Shown one piece after another: positions 20,657-28,743 of a stretch of DNA of 64,000 bases. The stretch lies in contig JARLJA010000031.1 in the NCBI GenBank assembly GCA_031291445.1, positions 27,634 to 91,633 of the forward strand, given 5' to 3'. The stretch comes from Xanthobacteraceae bacterium. Lineage in GTDB: Bacteria > Pseudomonadota > Alphaproteobacteria > Rhizobiales > Xanthobacteraceae. A program made the translations under genes and the position numbers. The notes beneath the pieces are model-generated. The model worked only from the letters and a program-made list of their open reading frames with translations, was not told the DNA's origin and did not search any database. Every line of letters starts with the position of its first letter. Position 1 is the first letter of the stretch.

Positions 20657-21820
20657 CTAGTTGTCGTTCTGGAGCAGCGAACGGTTCGGGCGCGGCGTTA
20701 CGCCCGGGGAGCTCGGTCGCGGCTGGATCGGGAGGGGCCTGGGCGCGGCGGTCGGGTCCGCGGGCGCCGCCACCGACATCTCGTGGGGAGCCGATTTCCG
20801 AAGCCGAATTTCGATGCGGCGCCGCTGCGGAATATCCGCGGCCGTGGCGCTCAAGTCCAGCGTCTCATCGATATTGACCAGTTGCGCCCCCGACAGCGGA
20901 ATGATCTTGTACCCCGCGAGCAAGGGGCTCTGGCGCAGAACGCTCACCACGGAGACCGCTCTGGCGAGCCCCAATCCGGCATTGTCCGCCGGCACCAGGT
21001 GGGCGACGGCGGCCGTGTTCTGAAGCACCGACGACATCTCGCTGTCGAGGTTGGAGACACGTACGCCCGACAACGGCTGCTCGTCGGTATGGCCGACGAC
21101 CTCGATCACGTCGACGTCATACTGCTTGATGAAGTCGAGGATCGTCCTCGGCGTCTCGGTGGTCAGGGCCGCGCGGAAGCCCGGCGACAATTCCGCGCTG
21201 CCGGTGCCGAAGAAGAAGCCGCCCGCCTCGCTCAGCGTGATGATCGGCGGCCACCGATGGCCGGATGCGACCGGCCCCGCCACGCCGCGCTGCACCGCCT
21301 CGATGATCGACTGCGGCGATTTCGCCGCGTCGGCCGCCGGCATGACGCGCTCGATGCTTCGGATGATGTCGGCATTGCGAAGTGCGGTCTTGAGGTCGAC
21401 GCCGTTGTCGCGAAGGGTCGCGGCGTCGGCCACCCGCTCGCTCAGCTCCGCCGACGACATGCCGCCCTGCTCCGCCTGCACCACGAGCGCCCTGCCGTCG
21501 ATAAGCTCCCGCCAGAACTCGTCCACCGCGTGGGCGTTGCCTGAATGGATCGCGGCCTGGAGGCGCTCCACAAGGTCCGGGTTGCGGCGCAGAGCCTCCA
21601 CGAGGGGCTGATCGCGCTCGCTCCGCTCCCGCTGCTCCTTGAGGACGTGCTCGAGAATCCCCCGCTTGCCCTGTTCGGAATGAAGCACCGTCGCCATGGC
21701 GATCAGAAGACAGAAGATCAGGAGGATCATGATCTCCGCCATGGTCAAGCCCAGCACCAGCCCCTGCCGGTAGGCGGCACCCTGGCGCGTGATCTGACCG
21801 TCGATGCCGTGACCGCTCAT
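20657..21820 (-). CDS. MotB/ZorB-like OmpA-domain protein
   Basis: N-terminal TM GLTMAEIMILLIFCLLIAMATV, long linker, C-terminal OmpA-like VVGHTDEQPL... LARAVSVVSVL...RRRIEIRL. Confidence 0.75.
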   Translation of the reverse strand: MSGHGIDGQITRQGAAYRQGLVLGLTMAEIMILLIFCLLIAMATVLHSEQGKRGILEHVLKEQRERSERDQPLVEALRRNPDLVERLQAAIHSGNAHAVDEFWRELIDGRALVVQAEQGGMSSAELSERVADAATLRDNGVDLKTALRNADIIRSIERVMPAADAAKSPQSIIEAVQRGVAGPVASGHRWPPIITLSEAGGFFFGTGSAELSPGFRAALTTETPRTILDFIKQYDVDVIEVVGHTDEQPLSGVRVSNLDSEMSSVLQNTAAVAHLVPADNAGLGLARAVSVVSVLRQSPLLAGYKIIPLSGAQLVNIDETLDLSATAADIPQRRRIEIRLRKSAPHEMSVAAPADPTAAPRPLPIQPRPSSPGVTPRPNRSLLQNDN

Positions 21821-21846
21821 GCGATGAACCTCCCAGATCCTCAGGC

Positions 21847-22902
21847 TCAGGTAACCTCGTCATCCCGCGACGGCGCGCCGGGCACGGCGGCTTCGCGCTC
21901 CGGTGCCGGAGGCTCGCGAGGCGCGGTCCGCTCGCTCGCGGAGCGGATTTCCGTCGCCAGACTGGCGATGGCCGCGGCGATCTTCCGGGTCTCCGCAAGG
22001 TTCAGGCTGGCCGCTTCGGCCTGTCTGGCGACGGCCCCGTCGAACGCGGTGACGGCTCGCGACAGGTCCTGGATCAGCGGCTGCAGCTTGACCTCGATGA
22101 TGTTGTCGGGCACCCGCACCGCCGCAAGCTTGGACACGAAATCGTCAACCTCGGCAACGATCGACTGGGTGCTGCGTGACAGCCGATTGGCCTCCTCCGC
22201 CAGTTGCTGCGAGGCGCTCTCGATGGTCTCCGCGGTACGGTCGGTCAGCCTGGCCATGGCTTCGCCGGAGGCGCGCGACGCCTCCTCCAGCGGCTTGCTC
22301 GTCGACCTCGCGAGGTCGGCCATCTGGGCAGCCAGATGCTCCTTCGTGCTCGCGAAAAGTTCCTCGAGCTCGACGAGTGCGTCCATCATCGACTGCTGGC
22401 TCATGCGGCGAAAGTAGCCGAACTCGAGCACCGAGCTGTCGAGTTCCCGCTTGACCCTCCGCGACGCGTCCGCCAGTTCCAGCCGCGCCGTCGCCTCGAC
22501 CTCGACCGGGTCGCGCCGCATCTGGTTGAACAGGATCCGCAGGGCGATCCCCGAGATCGTGGAGGCAATCGCTATACCGAAATTCTGGACGATCTGTTCG
22601 GACGAGCCGGCGGCCGAAAACTGAAACAGCGACACCGCGAGGCTGGTGAGCGTAAACAGGAACCCCATGTAGTAGAGGTTGTCTCCGGACTGATCGTCGC
22701 GAAGGCGAAACAGCCGCGCCACTCCGAGCAGCACCGCATAAACCAGCATGATCAGGACCGGCACCGCCGTGACCAGGATGGCTGGAAACTCCCCGATCTT
22801 CGACACCACGATATAGCTGCAGCCGACCAGCACCACGGCAAAGAACAGCAGCCCGCCGAGCAGCCCGGGATACAGCACTGGCTGCGTGGTGGTCCGCGTC
22901 AT
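21847..22902 (-). CDS. MotA/ExbB-like membrane protein with long coiled-coil tail
   Basis: Four hydrophobic segments including NLYYMGFLFTLTSLAVSLFQF and VQNFGIAIASTISGIALRILFNQMRRDP, then an alpha-helical tail. Confidence 0.6.
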   Translation of the reverse strand: MTRTTTQPVLYPGLLGGLLFFAVVLVGCSYIVVSKIGEFPAILVTAVPVLIMLVYAVLLGVARLFRLRDDQSGDNLYYMGFLFTLTSLAVSLFQFSAAGSSEQIVQNFGIAIASTISGIALRILFNQMRRDPVEVEATARLELADASRRVKRELDSSVLEFGYFRRMSQQSMMDALVELEELFASTKEHLAAQMADLARSTSKPLEEASRASGEAMARLTDRTAETIESASQQLAEEANRLSRSTQSIVAEVDDFVSKLAAVRVPDNIIEVKLQPLIQDLSRAVTAFDGAVARQAEAASLNLAETRKIAAAIASLATEIRSASERTAPREPPAPEREAAVPGAPSRDDEVT

Positions 22903-22906
22903 GTCT

Positions 22907-23734
22907 TCACATTCCCTGCAAGCGCTGCACCGAACCGAAGGTCCCCCTGTTGTCGAGGATCCACTCCCGCCAGAATTCCGCGTGCTTCAGCGTATCGATC
23001 CTGACGCCGCCGCGCTGGACGTAACGGATGTCCACGTGGGCACCGTGGAGATCGGTCCGGAATTTCAGATAGGCCGGCGACTGCCTGAAGCGCTGATAGG
23101 ACAGATCACCCGCCGCCGGATACTGGCTGTAGTCTCGCGTATATTCCAGCATGTCGGAAATGACGATCAGGTTCTTGGCAATGCCCTGGGCCTGATCCGA
23201 CGAAAACTGGTCGATGGCGATGTCCTGGATCGCCGCCATGATCGGCGAACTGGTGGCCTTGGCGGCGGCCAGGCTGCTGGCGACCGCCTCCCTGGCCGGC
23301 CGACGGAAGCTCTCGATCCACTGCATGCGGGCGATGCGCGGGTTTGCGGTCCACTCGCTCAGGCCCGCGCCGTCGCCCGGATTGCATTTCGAGAACAGCG
23401 ACCGGCTCCGCGCTGCAGGAATGTCGAGCACGCGGATGTCGAGCTTGTGATAGTCCGGCAAACCCGTGATCAGGTCGTCGAGCATGCCGAGCACTTGTCG
23501 CTTGGTGGTGTCGGGGAGATCGTCGGACGTATCCACCAGCACCACCGTGATCCCGGCCGGGCCTTTGACCGGGCAAAGAGTCCCGGCATCGAGCTGCGGC
23601 GGCTGGGGAACCGCGATATAAAAATAGGCCAGAGCGCCGAAAGCCGCCACCGCGAGCACCAGCAATGCGGCTCCGGCGACGGCGGCAGCGCTCAATCCGC
23701 CGTTCCGCCGGGGTCTGCCGCGGCGCCTAGCCAC
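22907..23734 (-). CDS. membrane-anchored vWA-like protein
   Basis: N-terminal TM followed by GITVVLVDTSDDLPDTTKRQ and KNLIVISDMLEYT, a vWA-like pair with an imperfect MIDAS. Confidence 0.5.
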   Translation of the reverse strand: MARRRGRPRRNGGLSAAAVAGAALLVLAVAAFGALAYFYIAVPQPPQLDAGTLCPVKGPAGITVVLVDTSDDLPDTTKRQVLGMLDDLITGLPDYHKLDIRVLDIPAARSRSLFSKCNPGDGAGLSEWTANPRIARMQWIESFRRPAREAVASSLAAAKATSSPIMAAIQDIAIDQFSSDQAQGIAKNLIVISDMLEYTRDYSQYPAAGDLSYQRFRQSPAYLKFRTDLHGAHVDIRYVQRGGVRIDTLKHAEFWREWILDNRGTFGSVQRLQGM

Positions 23735-25196
23735 CCCTGCGCTCCGGACTCTTGCGCTCCGGAATCATGTCGTCGATTTCGCGATAGGAGCGCACTGCGT
23801 TCTCGAAGGTTTCGTGGATCGCTCGGATCTCGCCCTGCAGCAGCTTGCGCGTCTCTTCGATCGCGGCGACGAGCTCGGCGCGATCGGCGGTTTCCGTGTC
23901 CGAAACCGCGGGATCGATGCGGGCCATGACATACGGCCTGGCGAAGTGTTCCGGCGCGGGCGTGCTCCGGCTCTTCTGGTTCGCCTCGCGATAGATCGCG
24001 AGCAGCGCACGGGAGGACCTCTCGATGTGGTTCTGGTGTTCGACGAAGCGCTGCGACAGCCGGCCACGCGCGGCCAGCAAGGCGTCGAGCTCGTTGCGCC
24101 GCGTCGCCAAGTCCCTGGCGGCCTCGTTCATGACCTCGGTCGCATCGTCCCTGATCTCCCGCAGATCCTCGATCAAGGCCGCCTTCTGCTCGGTGTACTG
24201 CCTGCTGGCATCGATCCACCGGCGCTCCAGACCGGCATAGCCGATATAGGGATCGAAGAACATCAGGCCGTCCGCGACGGCAATGAGCGAGAACACGAAG
24301 CCGACGCCGAAGAACACCCACGAATTGACGTCATGCAGGACATGAGGGGTCGTGAGCATCTGGACCAGGACCTCATGACCGACATTGCCGCCGAGCGTCG
24401 GCGGAATCTCGCGCAAATGCGACAGCGTCAGGTTCAGGACCACCGCAAATGCGAAATAGGCCAGCAGCGAGATCAGGCCCAGGAACTTGACCAGGACGTT
24501 GCGGCGATTGATCAGCCGGATCGGGAACAGGCCCCACAGAAAGCTGGCAACGATGTTGAGGGCCGCGAAGCTCACCGCCTGGACCGCGCCGCCCAACAGC
24601 CCGCCCAGGTTCGATGCCGCCAGGAAACTGCCGTTGATCGTGACCTCGACGACGAACAGGATGGCCAGCAGGCCAACCTTGAGCAGCATCTTTCCAGGCG
24701 TTGCCAGGCGCGCCGGACGCGCAATCCTGTGCCTCGCGCGAAAGTGATCCCGTTCGAGCTCGGATTCGTACAGCCGCCGGCGCAGGGCGAACAACTGGTC
24801 GCGGCCGAGCGCCGCCTCGGCCACGAAGTCTCCGACCGCTTCGGGCGCGGCCTGCTGAATGACGGCGAAGCGCTCCTCGAAATTCAGCGCGATCAATCGA
24901 TCGCCATAGGTGTGAAGATGCTCCAGATAGATCGCGTGCGCATCCTGCTTGTGCGCCTCGATGCGCTCCACGATCAGGTGCTCGACGTCGTCGAGAGTCT
25001 GCGACTCGGCGGGAGGGCGGTCCATCGCGCCGCGCTCGGTCCCGCGCTGGACGATCTGCAATTCGTCCGCAATCCGGTCGGTGCTCAAATCGACGAAGAT
25101 CTGGGTCGAAGGGCGGTAGTCGTGCCGGGGCTGGCCCAAAAGGGACATCAGTCGCCTGAGGGCGGACTTTCTCGTGACAGTACCAGGCTCCCGCAT
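23727..25196 (-). CDS. multi-TM protein with C-terminal coiled coil, unknown function
   Basis: Start at MREPGTVTR (alternative 25148). Four hydrophobic segments followed by a long helical region. 8-nt overlap with the next gene. Confidence 0.6.
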   Translation of the reverse strand: MREPGTVTRKSALRRLMSLLGQPRHDYRPSTQIFVDLSTDRIADELQIVQRGTERGAMDRPPAESQTLDDVEHLIVERIEAHKQDAHAIYLEHLHTYGDRLIALNFEERFAVIQQAAPEAVGDFVAEAALGRDQLFALRRRLYESELERDHFRARHRIARPARLATPGKMLLKVGLLAILFVVEVTINGSFLAASNLGGLLGGAVQAVSFAALNIVASFLWGLFPIRLINRRNVLVKFLGLISLLAYFAFAVVLNLTLSHLREIPPTLGGNVGHEVLVQMLTTPHVLHDVNSWVFFGVGFVFSLIAVADGLMFFDPYIGYAGLERRWIDASRQYTEQKAALIEDLREIRDDATEVMNEAARDLATRRNELDALLAARGRLSQRFVEHQNHIERSSRALLAIYREANQKSRSTPAPEHFARPYVMARIDPAVSDTETADRAELVAAIEETRKLLQGEIRAIHETFENAVRSYREIDDMIPERKSPERRGG

Positions 25197-25584
25197 AGGG
25201 TGTCGTTCCGAACGAAATTTCAAACCTGCGGCGCCTGCCGCTCGCGACCGCGCTTCAGCCCCGGCGCCGTCGGACTGTCGAATGATAGTCCGAATCGCGG
25301 CAGCGCCGACCACTGTGGGATATTGGTCAATTGCGACGCAAATTGCAGCCTCACGCCGCAGGCGTTTTGCAGAACCCGAAGGATATATCGCGCTGCCGCA
25401 GGTCGGGAAACGGCAATACTCTTGCTTTTTGGGCGATGAGTGTTTACGTTAGGGACGTTCGATTAGCCGCTGTGCCTTGTTGAATGCGCCCGCGGGCTCT
25501 TTTCTCAAAGACATCGTCGGATTGAATTTTGATCGCGCGATCGTTCGCGCGAGTTGCGCGCGCGTGCGCCGTGGAGAAGAGAAT

Positions 25585-25794
25585 ATGACGACAGGTACGG
25601 TTAAATGGTTCAATGGCCAGAAGGGCTTCGGGTTCATCCAGCCGAGCGACGGCGGTAACGACGTGTTCGTGCACATCAGTGCAGTCGAGCGCGCGGGCCT
25701 TTCCGGTTTGGCGGAGGGCCAGAAGGTCTCCTACGAAGTCAAGACCGACAAGATGCGGGGCAAGGTGAGCGCAGAAAATCTGTCGCTCGCCTAA
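25585..25794 (+). CDS. csp: cold shock protein
   Basis: [38 protein letters not shown]. Confidence 0.97.
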   Translation: MTTGTVKWFNGQKGFGFIQPSDGGNDVFVHISAVERAGLSGLAEGQKVSYEVKTDKMRGKVSAENLSLA

Positions 25795-25893
25795 GGTTCC
25801 TCGCGCCGTCCACGGATGTACTGGATTGGCGTTTGTGCCCGCTCGATCGTTCCGATTGGGCGGGTTTTCTTCGCTCTCGAATGGAGCAGGCAG

Positions 25894-26139
25894 ATGGTGA
25901 GACGGAAACCGACCGAACCATCGCCCGAAAGCGTCGCGAGGGTCAATCGCAAGCGCACCGCCGTCGAAGACGGGCTGCAGGCGATGGCTCATTTCGAACG
26001 CGAGGCGGTCGCAGTCCGCAAGAACATGGATCGATTGCGCGCCCTGCGGGAAGCCCGGGAAGCGGAAGCGGCCGCACACGAAACGGCCGCCGTCAGCGCG
26101 CCGGCAAAGGCCAAGCGCAAGGCGCGTGTTCCAGCCTAG
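25894..26139 (+). CDS. small hypothetical protein downstream of csp
   Basis: MVRRKPTEPSPESVARVNRKRTAVEDGLQAM..., charged and helical. Confidence 0.55.
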   Translation: MVRRKPTEPSPESVARVNRKRTAVEDGLQAMAHFEREAVAVRKNMDRLRALREAREAEAAAHETAAVSAPAKAKRKARVPA

Positions 26140-26261
26140 GCCGCGACGTCAGTGGGCACGCTGAGATCCCCGCGATCGCGGCCCAATCCCATCTGGTTAC
26201 GGCGGCCGAAGAAGCCCTCGATGTTCCTGCAGCAACTCGCTGTCGCGTGTGGCATAGGCCG

Positions 26262-26300
26262 ATGCCGGGAGCACGATCGTCGAAATCACGCTCCCGGCAT
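26262..26300. terminator. hairpin between convergent small genes
   Basis: Perfect 11-bp stem ATGCCGGGAGC/GCTCCCGGCAT. Confidence 0.6.
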
Positions 26301-26362
26301 GGCTTTCCCCGGACGGCAAGCGCCGTCCTGCTGGAGCGCCCCGCCCCCCTCCCCAGGCGCGA

Positions 26363-26554
26363 TCAGGCCCTGCCCGTCCGCGGCGACAGCCAGCCCATCA
26401 CGATGGCATACGGCGAGCGCCTGCGACGCGGCAGTTCGTGGCGCTGTGCCGCGCTCCGTGCGAAGGCAGAGGCCTGCTCCATCGTCTGCCGATTGTCACG
26501 CGCAAGCCCCATCCACTCGCGAATGATGCTGCGGCGCACGCCCGCTTTGGCCAT
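26363..26554 (-). CDS. small basic hypothetical protein
   Basis: 63-aa ORF MAKAGVRRSIIREWMGLARDNRQTMEQASAFA.... Confidence 0.45.
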   Translation of the reverse strand: MAKAGVRRSIIREWMGLARDNRQTMEQASAFARSAAQRHELPRRRRSPYAIVMGWLSPRTGRA

Positions 26555-26577
26555 TGGCTTTACTCCTGATCAGCACC

Positions 26578-26680
26578 AGATCATGATGCGATCAAAGTGA
26601 ATCGCATCATGATCTCATCTCTTTGTTTGAGCATGATCTTTTCGGAAAACCGGCTTCCACTTTTCCGGATCATGCTCTAG
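26578..26680. repeat. composite palindromic intergenic repeat element
   Basis: Perfect 15-bp inverted repeat AGATCATGATGCGAT-N8-ATCGCATCATGATCT, next to GAGCATGATCTTTTCGGAAAACCGGCTTCCACTTTTCCGGATCATGCTCTA, itself an imperfect palindrome. Confidence 0.8.
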
Positions 26681-27339
26681 GCGGCCTGCCGGAACGGAGC
26701 GGTCTCGCGGCGGCGCGCCGAAACCGCGCAGCCACAGTCGTGAACCGTTCCGCCCTCGATGACGAAGCCGCGCCGCTCCAGCGCTGCGCGCAGGTTCTGG
26801 CTGGCCGCCGGCTTCTGCGGATCGACCCAGACCACCAGCATGGCGCCGGGGCTGAGAAAGTCCACCAGCCAGTCGAGCGTCGTCTCCAGAGCCTTGAACG
26901 TGCGCCGCCGCCAGTCGACCAGGGCGACGTCGTATTGGCCGGCCGGGTGGCCGCAATTCGCCGTCGCCGCGGCGCGCTGGTAACCACGGCGGTGCAACTC
27001 GAGCGTCTGCTCAATGCTTCTGGAGCCGGCCACCATGATGCGGTGCTGCGCTCGGCAGCCGGCAAGCGCGATCATCGGTTCAATAACCCGGTCGCCCGTG
27101 GGCGCCGGTCGGAGAGTGGTCATCGTGTCACCATTCAAATGCGTGCCCGCGAACATCGCGCCGGTTGTGGTCGCGATCGCGGACACCCAGGACAGTGTCT
27201 GCAACATGGGCAGGATCGCATAGGGAAGCGAGAGGGGTCCGAACACGACGACATAGGGATTTCGTATAGGGCGAGGAGCGTCGTCGAATCGATCGATGCT
27301 GCGAAGCTGAGAGAAGTCGAACACCGGAAGCTCATGCAT
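26677..27339 (-). CDS. hypothetical protein with Rossmann/SAM-methyltransferase-like segment
   Basis: YDVALVDWRRRTFKALETTLDWLVDFLSPGAMLVVWVDPQK. Confidence 0.5.
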   Translation of the reverse strand: MHELPVFDFSQLRSIDRFDDAPRPIRNPYVVVFGPLSLPYAILPMLQTLSWVSAIATTTGAMFAGTHLNGDTMTTLRPAPTGDRVIEPMIALAGCRAQHRIMVAGSRSIEQTLELHRRGYQRAAATANCGHPAGQYDVALVDWRRRTFKALETTLDWLVDFLSPGAMLVVWVDPQKPAASQNLRAALERRGFVIEGGTVHDCGCAVSARRRETAPFRQAA

Positions 27340-27441
27340 GACGGGATCTCATGGGACCGAACTTGTCACGCTGCCATGATCTGCTCATAGTTGGGGCCTC
27401 AGACGACGCTCTCGGCACTCTCCAATACAAAGGTACAGCCC

Positions 27442-28446
27442 ATGAAGGTCGCCGCCGTAAGAGCCCCTGGCGGGCTTGACAAGATGGTCGTCGAAAGCCG
27501 GCCGGAACCAACCGTCGGGCTCGGGCAGATCCTGGTCAGAGTGCATGCCAGTTCGTTGAACTTTCACGATCTCGCCGTCGTCACCGGGATGATCAAGGCG
27601 GCCGACGGCCGCATCCCGATGTCGGACGGCGCCGGCGAAATTGTCGGCGTCGGCGACGGCGTCAGCACCTTCAAGACCGGGGATCACGTGCTGTCCACGT
27701 TCTTCCCGAACTGGACATGCGGCGGCCCGAAACGGGAGCGGCTTGCGGGCGTACCGGGAGACGGCGTGGACGGCTTCGCCGCGGAATACGTCGCCATGTC
27801 CGCCGACGGCTTCACCCGCCTGCCCAAGGGGTGGAGCTTCGCCCAGGCGGCGACGCTGCCCTGTGCCGCGCTCACGGCGTGGCGCGCCTTGATGGTGGAG
27901 GCGCGGATCAAGCCGGGCGACGTCGTGCTGACCCAGGGGACCGGCGGCGTCTCCATCTTCGCGGTGCAGTTCGCCAAGGCTGCCGGTGCGACCGTGATCG
28001 CCACCTCGTCGTCCGACGAAAAGCTGGCACGACTGAAGCAACTCGGCGCCGACCACCTGATCAACTACAAGAGCGAGCCTCAATGGGGGCGGGCCGCAGC
28101 GGCCCTCACCGACGGCCGCGGGGTCGATGCCGTGGTCGAGGTCGGCGGCCCGGGAACGCTGTCCCAGTCGATTCACGCCTGCGGCATCGGCGGCCACATC
28201 TCCTTGATCGGCGTACTGACCGGGGTTGCAGGAGAAGTCCCGACGGCCCTGGCCATGTCCAAGAACGTAACCATCAAAGGCGTGACCGTCGGCTCCCGCG
28301 AGCAACAGCAGGACATGATCGCTGCGATCGACGCCAACGGCATCCTGCCGATCGTCGACTCGAGCTTCCCGCTGGACCAGATCGCCGCCGCCTTCAGGCA
28401 CCAGGTGTCGCAAAAGCACTTCGGGAAGATCTGCCTTGCGCTGTAG
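27442..28446 (+). CDS. zinc-type/MDR alcohol dehydrogenase-like oxidoreductase
   Basis: MKVAAVRAPGGLDKMVVESRPEPTVGLGQILVRVHASSLNFHDLAVVTG; AATLPCAALTAWRAL; QGTGGVSIFAVQFAKAAGA. Confidence 0.85.
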   Translation: MKVAAVRAPGGLDKMVVESRPEPTVGLGQILVRVHASSLNFHDLAVVTGMIKAADGRIPMSDGAGEIVGVGDGVSTFKTGDHVLSTFFPNWTCGGPKRERLAGVPGDGVDGFAAEYVAMSADGFTRLPKGWSFAQAATLPCAALTAWRALMVEARIKPGDVVLTQGTGGVSIFAVQFAKAAGATVIATSSSDEKLARLKQLGADHLINYKSEPQWGRAAAALTDGRGVDAVVEVGGPGTLSQSIHACGIGGHISLIGVLTGVAGEVPTALAMSKNVTIKGVTVGSREQQQDMIAAIDANGILPIVDSSFPLDQIAAAFRHQVSQKHFGKICLAL

Positions 28447-28555
28447 CCGGTGATCGGCGGAACCGTCGGCACGACCGCAGTCCCGGCCTCGCGAAAACCA
28501 CGACACGTGACGTCCCGCGACGGGGAACCTCGCCGCCGCGCAACACCGCTTGCAA

Positions 28556-28583
28556 TGTTTAGTAAATCGTGATGCACTAAACA
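28556..28583. promoter_or_regulatory. candidate operator (inverted repeat) upstream of the ABC/Dha operon
   Basis: TGTTTAGT-N12-ACTAAACA, a perfect 8+8 inverted repeat about 160 bp upstream of the SBP start. Confidence 0.4.
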
Positions 28584-28743
28584 AATCGGGCTCTGCCGGA
28601 TCCTGAGAATCCGGGCGAGCGCGAGGAAACGTCAGTTCAGGTTTTTTAGCCCGTCAAGGAATCTGTCGCTCTGCTCGAAGCATTCGAGCGGACAGGAAAG
28701 CCGCGCCACATCGATGGCCGGTTCCATTCGGAGGGAACGCGCA

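Noticed and set aside
20657-25196. Zorya anti-phage system
   Set aside because: The ZorA/ZorB-like pair is suggestive, but zorC, zorD and zorE equivalents (EH-signature, helicase/nuclease, HNH) are absent and the partner genes differ.
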